From positions 826,986,001 to 827,050,000 of the forward strand of contig CM057452.1 in the NCBI GenBank assembly GCA_016271365.2: a stretch of 64,000 nucleotides of DNA. Direction: 5' to 3'. Below, piece by piece: positions 31,995 through 41,258 of this stretch. The stretch is from Neoceratodus forsteri (lineage: Eukaryota > Chordata > Ceratodontiformes > Ceratodontidae). The notes below the pieces were generated by a model. That model had not been told where the DNA came from, made no database searches, and was given only the letters and a program-made list of their open reading frames with translations. Numbering within the stretch: position 1 is the stretch's first letter; every line of letters begins with the position of its first letter. The position numbers and the translations under genes are program-made.

Positions 31995-32450
31995 AGTCTT
32001 AGGCTATGGGGCAGTATGGTCTTGTCATTAGAACAAAGATTTGAGAATTAAAAGACTCAGGTTTAAATCCTACCACTGCCAGCTGCCACTGACTTGGTGG
32101 ATGGCCTTGAGCTGTGCTGCTGGAGCTGCTGACCTATGACTGAAACATTAAACTGAGGTACCTTTGTCCATGTCTGGTGGCTGCCCAGGTTTAGTTAAGG
32201 ATCATATGGCACTTTTCAAAAGAGTAGCAGAGTTATTCCTGGTGTATTGCTCAACATTTCCTCTTTAATAACTGAGGTTCTAATACAATGCAGCTTTGTG
32301 TAGGATTAGAATGTGTAGGCTGCTACATGCATACAACAACTATATAGAGTTTCTACACTATAGTATCTAACTCACTGCTTTGCTTTGCTCACTTTGTGAT
32401 ACACTGTTCTATGAAAGACACTACATAAAATACAATTCTATTTTATTCTG
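31995..32450 (+). mobile_element. tRNA-headed SINE with L2-like tail
   Basis: The head carries B box caggtttaaatccta (about 32060). The body shows actgaaacattaaactgagg, catgtctggtggctgccc and cacttttcaaaagagtagc, the same body as the SINEs at 7.2 and 13.1 kb. The 3' end (tgtgatacactgttctatg, then cactacataaaatacaatt) resembles L2-type tails, as in the CORE-SINE at 0.9 kb. Confidence 0.6.
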
Positions 32451-32485
32451 ACTCATTTATCAATACCAATATCAATACCAATTTG

Positions 32486-32818
32486 CGGTCATGTGGACAC
32501 GAATGGAAATTAATAGGAGGTAGGTTCAGGAAGGATGTGAGGAAGTATTAATTTATGGAAAGAGTGGTGGAACCTTGGAACAGTCTGTCAGCTGAGGTGG
32601 TGGGTGCAAAAACAGTCAGGGGATTCAAGCAGGGCTGGGACATAATGAAGGGAATAGTGGTTACCAGGATGACAGGATCAGGGAGGTGAATAGAGAGATG
32701 ATGGGGAGGGTTAGTACCCTGGAGAAACAGTAAGTTCCACAGATTATAGGGAACTTGGGCAGACTAGATGGACCTCTGGTTGTTTTCTGCCAATGATTGT
32801 CTATGTTTCTATGTTTCT
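32486..32818 (+). mobile_element. CR1 3' end fragment
   Basis: The coding end reads as the FMERVVEPWNSLSAEVVGAKTV-like CR1 C-terminal block (about 32555-32625). The 3' end is gggcagactagatggacct, then tctatgtttctatgtttc. The element is strongly 5' truncated. Confidence 0.7.
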
Positions 32819-33280
32819 CTTTAACCTTTCTGGCACTGAGTGCTCCTAGTTGTGAAACTGAGTAGGAGCAGGGACTCCACTACAAACAAAATGTTACATC
32901 TCAGTTGGACTGTACTGGGTAAATACATTGGGTAGGCTTCTCAGAGACATGTATCATAGTTACACAAAACTGCAGATGTTTACAACATAGTAAAAGGTGG
33001 TCGAACAATATCTAAACCTCTATGGCAATTTTGGCAAATATGTTGGCACTTGTATCTAACAAGTGATGCATGCACCATATTTTTATTCAAGAAACATAAT
33101 AGTGGAAACAATCACCAAAACTCAGACATCATTGAAATAGAGTGCTCAAGGTTTGGCACAACTGGGAGGATGTTGACAGGATCATAAATAGACTGGGGCA
33201 TCATCGCCACCTGTTCTGAAAATCTTGCCCATTGTAAATATGAGAGATCTGCATGGTAAGTGTAAAGCACTTTACTGTAA
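32819..33280. other. No recognised feature
   Basis: Unique-looking sequence up to a hairpin-type element end at 33281. Confidence 0.35.
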
Positions 33281-33334
33281 CAACATTTGTCAATGCCAAA
33301 TGTTCGCCCTAGTATTGCTGTTGTACTAGGTCTC
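33281..33334 (-). mobile_element. Hairpin end of the non-autonomous family (third copy)
   Basis: CAACATTTGTCAATGCCAAATG matches the left ends at 21011 and 37979 and is likewise preceded by aa. Its CATTTG/CAAATG stem is perfect here and CATTTG/CGAATG (one G-T) in the other two. It may be the outer left end of the element that holds the satellite array at 35.4-37.3 kb. Confidence 0.45.
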
Positions 33335-34022
33335 CTTGCACACAGTTTTTTTTCCAACTCTTTTATCCTCCTCCTTCACTGACCCTATACTCTCTCTGGT
33401 GTGGTCACTTGGTTCCCACCTTATCCCACCCTGCCTGAAGTCCCGGCCTTACCTTCCAGGGTCTCCCTCACTCCTCTTGGCCCTTCTGACCCCAGATCTA
33501 AGCTCCCCAGGGTGGGGCCACCGACTCCTCATGGTGAACTTTCTGAGAAAGCTAGATAGAGGACCAGGAAGTGAGGAGTACTGGAGGCAGACCAGAAGAT
33601 CTAGCATTGGGTGTGAAGGTAGGCCACTGGACCCACCTTCACCTACTAGGGTGAGGTGCTTTTTCAATGTTTTCTCCCTTTGGTCCTGAGGGCGATGTGT
33701 GCTGACTTCCAGCGCAGCATGGGCATGCTCCCGCACCCACCTGCAGGAGGTCTGCTGCATATCCCATACACCTTTCCATGAGCCCCATTAGCTTCTACAC
33801 CCAGTTAACACCAGGAGCTGCCAAAGCTGTGCAAAGCTTTTTGACCCTCCCTGGGAAAGGAGAGCTGCCAGGTGACAGCCCAATCCAAGTCCGTGCCCTC
33901 CCCACCGGCCGACCCCTGCGTCCCGAGCTTGCTTCTGAACCCAGGTCACCGTCATGACGTGAGGTGTGGCGTCCAGCGCCTCAACCTTCAGCACCACTGG
34001 GCCACTACTTGTACACAGTTTT
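33335..34022 (-). pseudogene. Processed retrocopy-like insertion with 15-bp target duplication
   Basis: A GC-rich 658-bp block (33350-34007) sits between CTTGCACACAGTTTT and CTTGTACACAGTTTT, a 15-bp direct repeat with one mismatch. Read on the minus strand it ends in a short poly(A), ggaaaaaaaac, exactly at the repeat. The site (TTTT adjoining) fits L1-type target-primed reverse transcription. Two minus-strand frames (33788-34039 and 33449-33760) have no domain I recognise. The source transcript is unknown; it may be a host mRNA, a non-coding RNA or an uncharacterised SINE. Confidence 0.5.
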
Positions 34023-35354
34023 ACTATATATTTATCCAAAATATGCAGATGAAATGCAATGTCTCATTTTAAGTGGTATTGTGACACTTGGCCAGCTGGT
34101 TATGATTGCTCTATAATATTTGTATACAGAATGTGGTATGTGAGTGTCTCTCATGAGACAGCCTGTGGGATGCCCCCCCCAGGTTTCAGTTAAAATGACA
34201 GGATATATATTAAACCAGCAGATCTCTGTAATGTGATTAACTTCCTTGAGACATTGCATTTTATGGCATGTTGCTGCTTTGAAGTGGAAATGAAATGGGA
34301 CTTTATGAGTCTGCCAGAGGATGGAGATCACAAACTTTTATGATGTTTTAAGAGGAAGAACATTTAATATCAACTGGTGTTAAAAAGCTATACTGCACCC
34401 AAGTGAGATATGGAAAAGTCATAAAAATCCTTTGATTTGGCCTGGGAAGAGGAGCTACTTGAAATCAAAGGAAAGGCTTGATTTAAAGACTGTCATAATT
34501 TGGGAAATTTGTTTTTGCTGAAGTCACAGTATTTAAAATATCTCCTGACAGGAAGATCATTGATTGAATAATTTTTTTTATATTCAACAAGGAGGAGCTA
34601 GATGACACACAAAAGGGGTGAAGAGACTCAGTTTAAACTGAATATGGTGGCTGAACTTAGTGATGCATTTCTTGTTGGACTTTAAGAAACAAGATCTCTG
34701 ATCTAACTTAAGCACTGTATAGAGGTAATACATTAAATAAAAAAGTCTAACTGTATTGTGGTAGGAGTTTTTGATTGTATTTTCCTTGTTTTTCTTTTAA
34801 GTGATTGTACAGAATACTTTGTGATATAGTGTTCTGTGTTTACATTTTACATATTTTATACATTTTAAGTAAACCTTTCATTTAAAAGACAGCCTGGGTG
34901 TGTCTTAGAAGTTCCTTTTGCATGTGATGTATAGATGGTTAAATTTGACAACTGTTCAGAACTTGATGGTGTTACTCAAACTGGGAAAAGGTAAGAAGAT
35001 ACCTAAGGTCTTTTATAGAGTTTTAAGGGTTCATTTTGGATACCTGGCTAGGTGCCCTTAGGCGAAAGATATCTGGCATCCCCCGAAGAACGGATTATCT
35101 GAGCCTGTACATGTGGGTACACTAGCATAAGGTTCACAGTTTGAATCCCCCCAGAACTTGAGACTAAAGGTGATTTGGACCCACAAGCAGATAGGAGAGT
35201 TATCATGTCTGTTACCTGTTCACAATACTGTGCTCGGAGGTTGGCACTGTGGGAGCAGAGGGTCTGACCTGCTGAGTGCGTTTGTGACAGTGTCCTGCTT
35301 TTCACCAAGGACAGGGCTGTGGAGAGGCACTATCTACTCTTAAGTGGGCTCCAC
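34023..35354. other. Unassigned; weak LTR-like features
   Basis: No coding recognised. About 34800-34900 (taagtaaacctttcatttaa followed by agacagcctgggtgtg) recalls the R-U5 part of vertebrate LTRs. No TG..CA ends or target duplication could be fixed, so no element is called. Confidence 0.2.
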
Positions 35355-36905
35355 ATTTTGACCTAAAATGTCCAACAGTCTTTTGATGACCTCATGATAT
35401 GATCATGATAGTTGACATTTTTTAAATCCCATCTGAAAGGTGATTTTGCTGTGTGATTATGGAAACAAGTTTTGGAGGGAATTTGAAAAATGACACCTGC
35501 CATGTTCAGTAGGTAGGGTAACACAAGGAATATGTTGAACATGGTAGCCCATGACATGTGCGACTGTGATTGAGCAAACCACAAAATGGTGACTCAATCA
35601 TGGTGCATGTCATAAGGGGGCCTGATGGTAGGGTGACGGATGGGGTGGTTCCATGCATGTACAACAGGATATTAAGCTACACATCGCATCGCGAGGTGGG
35701 GTGGGAGCGAGCATGCTCAGCGACGGTGGGAATGGTTTTGAGGGTGGTGCCATGGTGGGCTGCTGAGCTGGCCCCATGACATGGTGGGTGGGTTCATGGC
35801 TTGGGTGGACAGGGTGCTGGGTTTGGGTCCGGGCACATGTACGTTTTTTGTTGCACCTGGCCCCAATTTTTTTTAAATGTTTTGCTTCCCCCCGACATGC
35901 ACCCCCCTGGAGTTGAGAATCCTTAATGTAAGTCCCTGGTGCCATTTTGCTGTGTGCCGGGGAGTCACAGCGTCGAAACTGATTTTCAGTGGCCATGGAT
36001 TGCGCACAGCCATTCACAATGCTATTTATGACACAGAACAGTTGAATATTAGGGTCAAATCTGCAAGTAATAAATGTTGAAACAATTCATTTCCTCTTAA
36101 CTTAGTTGGTTTTTCACATTTTTACTCAAAATTTTTTACATAATCTTTTTTTGACCATTCCTTCTTAGCATGACAGGTGTCATTTATAAAACAATGGCTG
36201 AAACATTATTTTTGAAATGACAGCTCTCACATTTATGAGGCGGTGTGAAAAAATGGCTATGTTGAAAAGTTGGGGTCAAAATATTGAAAATTACCAGAGT
36301 TATGAGAATGTATTGAAAAAAATGCAACGTGGACTCTTAACTTTGTTGTTTTCTTATATTTTTCCCAAAATTTTCAACATAGCCTTCTTATGAGCCCACC
36401 TCAAGAACAAGGGTGGAAAAAATGTTCAAATCCTGTCCAAAAGGTGATTTCATGCCACAAGTGCAAAAAAAACACATTTTGGCCAGGATTTGAAAAATGA
36501 CATCTGTCACATTCATGAGGTGCTGTGAAGAAATGGCAATGTTGAAAATTAGAGGTCAAAATATTGAAAATTATTGAAGTTATAAGCCTACATTTGTAAA
36601 TGTCAATGCAAGCTCATCACTTTGTTGTTTTTTAATATTATTAGCCTAAATTGTCAACATTGCCTTCTTATGACCCCACCTCATGAACACGGGCCAGAGA
36701 AAATGTTCAATTCCTGCCCAAATGGTGATTTCATGCAGTGACTGTGAAATAACCTTTCAGGACAGAGTTGCCTAATTTCACTGCCAGTGCCATCATTCAT
36801 GAGGTGGGGTCCCAAAAAAGGCAAGTTAAAAATTTGAGGCAAAAATATTCAACAATGACTGAGTTATGTCAAAAAGTTCAAAACCCCATTGAAATACATT
36901 GAACT
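35355..36905. repeat. Satellite array 1, diverged ~250-290-bp units
   Basis: Units share ttttcaacat, gaccccacctcatgaac, ggtgatttcatg and gaaaaatgaca.ctg landmarks. The ttttcaacat anchors (or variants) lie at about 35367, 36131, 36371 and 36651. A GC-rich block (about 35521-36080) interrupts the array between the first two. The last unit turns into an inverted half-unit around 36740 (ggtgatttcatgcagtgact, then gtgaaataacc). The same architecture recurs in array 2. Confidence 0.65.
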
Positions 36906-37340
36906 GCACACCTCATTTCCTTAGTTCGTGGTCCAGCATTGAAGAGTGAAGATGTGTGTGTGGTCCAGAGAGGATAATGGCGTATGATCTCCAGTGGGTA
37001 ATTAAGTGCTTGAGGGGGGTGTGGGGTGGTGGATGCTGAGTGGGAGGGTCAGGTGGGGGGATAGTAATGGCAGTAACTGACATTGATGGATGTTTTTATT
37101 TTTTACAGGGTTTATTTAAAAAAAAAAAACTATGAGTGAAAGTTTTCTTTACTTCAAGTGGTGACACTGGGGGATTGGGTACCACCAATGTTATGTTTGT
37201 CAGCACTGGGGGTGGATAACCCAGTGCTTCAGAAGTAAAATGGGTGGGGGAAGCTAGAATGGGGGATTGGGCACCCTTGTGCCGGAATATTAATATGGGT
37301 TGGACTGGGGGGGGACAGTTAGGGCAGCGGCAGCAACAGA
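36906..37340. mobile_element. Flank of satellite element, first copy
   Basis: Parallels 40490-41040 of the second copy. Both have a cctyagttcr.ggtc start, a gaagagtg(a/c)agacgtg-like word, a g-rich ggggtgtgggg tract, a ttttacagg.tt stretch and repeated gggattgggcacc words (37168 and 37259). It stops where the L1 poly(A) begins at 37341. Confidence 0.55.
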
Positions 37341-37978
37341 CTTTTTTTATTTATTTATTGGAGAGTAGGTGTACAGAGAGAGGAACAGACAACAACCATA
37401 CAGTGCATACAATGCATCAAATTTCCACATACTAGTTTGGATATGGGTCTCAAGGCATACTATATGGTATATATGCAGCAGAGCAAAATACACATCCTCT
37501 TTCCCAGTTTCAGCATTTCCCAGAACTAAAGTCTAACATACATTTAAATATCTAACATACTTTAAATGAAAGTAGCAATGTCTCTTCCCTCCTGGCCACT
37601 TTTCTAAAAGAGAGGAAACCATGTCTCACGTTGAGCCCTTTCAAGTGGGGACCACATTTGGTTATATCTGTTTAGAAGGCCCAAGGTTTTGTACTGGATA
37701 TGTTCTAATTTCATATTGTTTAGTAGTGTTTTCTCCCAATGCGCAATGGTGGGCGGGGTCTGTGCCATCCATATTTGTGCTAAAGTTTGCTTGCCAACCA
37801 CCAAGGCCAGCTTTCTCAAGGGGTAAGTGGCTTTCTTGCAGCCCATCCCACTTCTCAGAACACCCAACAAGATATCCACTGGATCTAATGGGATCTCACA
37901 CTCCAAGATTTTATTTATGATATTATTTATTTCATTCCAATAAGCTATCACCTTTGGGCATGACCATACCAAATGAAA
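37341..37978 (-). pseudogene. L1 LINE ORF2 C-terminus and 3' end
   Basis: Minus-strand frame reads FHLVWSCPKVIAYWNEINNI, then LDPVDILLGV, LRKLALVVGKQTLAQIW and WSPLERAQRETWFPLF. These are the L1 ORF2 C-terminal blocks after the zinc knuckle. A short 3' UTR ends in an A-rich tail (aataaataaataaaaaaag on the minus strand, 37341-37360). The upstream part of the same L1 continues at 41259 beyond an inserted element. Confidence 0.85.
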
Positions 37979-38439
37979 CAAGCATTTGTCAATGCCGAAT
38001 GTTTGCTTACTGGCATTGGCAGTGGTAGTGTAGAAGTTACAGAGCTGCGTAATAGGAATGGCAGTGAAGTATTGAACTGAAGCCAACCCCACCACCACCC
38101 TGCAGAGAGTGACAGGCATCGGGGTGTGCATTTGGGTCGTCAGGCATAACGGCCACGCCATTTCACCACACCCCACTCTGCAGAGACTGACAAGTGTGAC
38201 GTGTTCCTTGGGGTCTTTGGCCCTTATGCGCACCCCATTTCATTAGGAAATACGGTGAGATGGGTGCGATATAGGAGAATGGGGTGAAGTTTGGGGCCGA
38301 AGAGTCCAAGGCATACCTTGATGCCTCTCAGTGACTGCAGGGTGTGGAATGGTATGAGCATCACAGGTAAGAATCCCAAGTCACACCCCTGATTCCTGTC
38401 ATTCTCTATAGGGTTGGGCGATTTAGTTGAAAAGCCTAA

Positions 38440-40245
38440 TACCTCAGGCATTCGTTGGTATTTTAACTCCAAATTTTCAACATGTTTGTTTTGTGACCCC
38501 ACCTCATGAACAGGGGGGAATATCAGTTTGGTAGCCGAAAGCTGCTTATGCACAGTGACTACGGGATTTAGCACTACAGGTGCAAAAATATTCTGAACAG
38601 GCTGTAAAAAATGATAGCTGTACTCTTTCATGGGGAGGTGTAAAAATGGCTATGTTGCAAATGTGTAGTAAAAATATTTAAAAAAAATGGTGAAGTCATG
38701 AGCGTACATAGAAACTGTGCAACGCACACCCATTATATAAGTAGGTTGGGGATATTTTATAGCAGATTGTCAACTCAGGCATTTTGGTGCCTCTGATCAT
38801 GAACAGTGTCACTGTGATTTTCTTTATCTGTGCCGAACAATGATTTCCCACAGCGACCACGCATCTCTGCACTGAAAGTGTGAAAACACACTTCGCCATG
38901 TTGTGAAAAATGGCAGCTGTACTGTTCATAAGGAAGTGTTGAAAATGCCACTAGTGAAAATCTGGACTGAAAATATTACTAAGTCATGAACTAACGAGGA
39001 TGCATGGAAACTGCACAATGCTCACTCATAACACAGTCATTTTATGGACTTTTGTCACAAATTTTCAACATAGCCATTTTAAGACCTCTGCTCGTGAACA
39101 GTGTACTGTGATTTTCTTAATCTGTCCTAAACATTGCTTTCTCGCACACCAACAGCACCATTGTGCGCTACATGTGCGATAACACATTTTGGGTGACATA
39201 TGAAAAATTGCAGCTGGACTGTTCATAAGGAAGTTAATAAATGGACATGTTGAAAATCTAGATGAAAATATTAATTTGCAAACTTACGAGCATGCATAGG
39301 AACTGTGCAACCCATCAGAAAAGTCATTTTGAGGCATTTTTCACCAAGTTTTCAACACAGCCATTTTAAGACCTCTACTCATGAACAGTGTCACTGTGGT
39401 TTTGTTAATGTGTCCCATACATTGAGTTTGCACACCGACTGCGCCATTAGTAAGCTACATGATGCGGAAACATGTTTTGGGCAGGATGTGAAAAATGACA
39501 GCTGTACTGCTCATAAGGAGGTGTGAAAATGGCAATGTTGGAAATCTGGAGTGAAATATTGAGGTACTGCAGTCCCACGAGCGTATGCGGAACTTTTCGT
39601 AACCACACCGTAAAACAGTCATTTGTGGAATCTGTCACCAAATTTTCAACATTGCCATTTTAAGATCTCTGCTCATGAACAGTGACACTGTGATTTTCTT
39701 AATTGTCCACACACACTGAGTTCGCATAACGATCAGCGCCCATTGTGCGCCACATGGGCGGGAAACACGCTTGGGTGAGATGAAAATGACAGCTGTACTA
39801 CTCATAAGAAGGTGTGGAAAATGGCAATGTTGAAAATCTGAGTGGAAATATTGAAAATTGAAACCCATGAGCGCAGGAGGAACTGCGACAGAACGACGCT
39901 CGTAAAACAGTCATTTTTAGGAATTTTTTCACCAAATTTTCAACATAGCCATTTCAAGACCTCTGCTCATGAACAGTGTCACTGTGATTTTCTTAATTTG
40001 TCCCATACATTGATTTCGCACACCGACTGTGCCATTCTGCGCTACAAGGGTGGAAACACATTTTGGGTGAGATGTGAAAAATGACAGCTGTACTACTCAT
40101 AAGACAGTGTGGTGAAATGGCAATGTTGAAAATCTGGAGTGAAAATATTGAAATTTCGCGAACTTACAAGCCTGTGTAGGAACTGCACAACGCACGCTCA
40201 TTAAACAGTCATTTTTTGGAATTTTGGCACCAAATTTTCAACATG
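38440..40245. repeat. Satellite array 2, ~293-bp units
   Basis: The ttttcaacat anchor lies at about 38474, 38767, 39062, 39349, 39643, 39937 and 40235, giving spacings of 287-298 bases. Each unit carries ctcatgaacagtgtcactg, gattttcttaat.tgtcc, a cacattttgg.tgagatgtg-like word and gaaaaatgacagctgtact. Frames crossing the units repeat the same peptides and are not genes. Confidence 0.9.
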
Positions 40246-40435
40246 GGGGTTTTGGGCCCCCCTTCTCATGAATGATGTCACTGTCATGGTGGTATTCAGT
40301 CTCGAAGGGTGATTTCGCAGTCACTGCGTGAAATCACCCTTCGAGCCCGAATAACGCCATGACAGTGACATCATTCATGAGAAGGGGTCCCAAAACCCCA
40401 TGTTGAAAATTTGGTGCAAAAATTCCCAAAATGCC
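40210..40435. repeat. Long palindrome ending the satellite array
   Basis: The left arm from about 40227 and the right arm to about 40417 are inverted copies, about 95 bases each at roughly 90% identity, centred near 40322 (cgcagtcactgcg). Weaker pairing extends about 15 bases further out. It corresponds to a satellite unit meeting an inverted half-unit. The same arrangement is seen near 36740. Confidence 0.85.
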
Positions 40436-40699
40436 TGAGATATGTAATAAAAGTTGAACCCTCCTATCTAGCCCATTGTACAGCTTACGGCATTTCCTCA
40501 GTTCAAGGTCAGCTTGAAGAGTGCAGACGTGTTCCGGTCCACCAAGACCGCCGCACCGGAGTCTGGAGGTAAGTATGGGGTGAGGGGTGTGGGGAGGCTG
40601 GGTGCGCAGTGGGTGGGTGCGGATTGTGGGAGGGTTCGGGAGGCCGCGTGGGACCGCTTTTGTTTTACAGGTTAAAACAAAAAAGGCGTTAATGGGACC

Positions 40700-41040
40700 G
40701 CTTGCCACACTGGGTTGGCTCCCAGCATGCACCAGGACTTTGAGGGCGTTCAGCCGACGGGGATTGGGCACCTCACGGCAAAAAAAAAACGCTGACGCTT
40801 GAGGCTACGCCTGGGTGGGCCCCAGCGTGGCACAAGGACTTTGGGAGGGGGCGATCTGAACCGACGGGGATTGGGCACCCCGGCGCGCATATGATGGATT
40901 GCCATGCTGGGGTGGGCTCCCAGTGTGGCATCAACTATTGGGAGGGAGGGGAGAGACAGACACAGTTCAGCCGGCGGGATTGGGCACCCGTCGGCTCTAT
41001 GCGCTTCGGTGAGAGCACGCCTGCGCCTGCGGCTGGGGGG
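40700..41040. repeat. ~107-bp minisatellite, three units
   Basis: The word ggattgggca recurs at 40761, 40868 and 40977, with ctgggtgggc(c/t)cccag.gtggca in between. It is GC-rich. A shorter related version is in the first copy at 37168-37270. Confidence 0.7.
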
Positions 41041-41258
41041 GCTGCTGGCGTGAGCAGCTTCTTATCACTGCTCACTCAGCGTGAGCCCCTTTCAATCGAT
41101 GCACTGCATTTTGGAGCGGTCATAGACAGCTCCAAAATGCATTGGCTTACAGGGGCCGCGCCTGCCAGCATAGTGCCTGAATTGGAGGAGGAGGTGACAC
41201 ACCTCCGAAATCTCCGATGAAGGCACTATGTTTCTTGCACATGCGTGCAAGCAAATAT

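Larger units (their letters stand above)
37979..41258 (-). mobile_element. 3.28-kb satellite-bearing non-autonomous element inside L1
   Basis: The low-coordinate end starts CAAGCATTTGTCAATGCCG, identical to the end at 21011. The high-coordinate end is CTTGCACATGCGTGCAAG (a perfect 7-bp palindrome with 4-nt centre) plus caaatat. Removing 37979-41258 rejoins the L1 frame as CPKCFSQGFSFFHLVWSCP with the exact C-x2-C-x8-H-x4-C zinc-knuckle spacing. The T run then implies a 2-nt TT target overlap. Interior, in order: about 460 bp unique, a ~293-bp satellite array, a long palindrome, a ~107-bp minisatellite and a GC-rich end. No transposase is recognised. Ends, TT target and internal tandem repeats recall Helentron-type (HINE) elements, but this is inference. 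Confidence 0.65.

Noticed and set aside
34140..35340. Second LTR
   Set aside because: An R-U5-like stretch is present, but no TG..CA ends or target duplication could be located.
38696..40084. Several 60-80-residue frames with similar peptides (NFQHSHFKTSA, EQCTVIF and the like)
   Set aside because: They are translations of the ~293-bp satellite units and repeat with its period.
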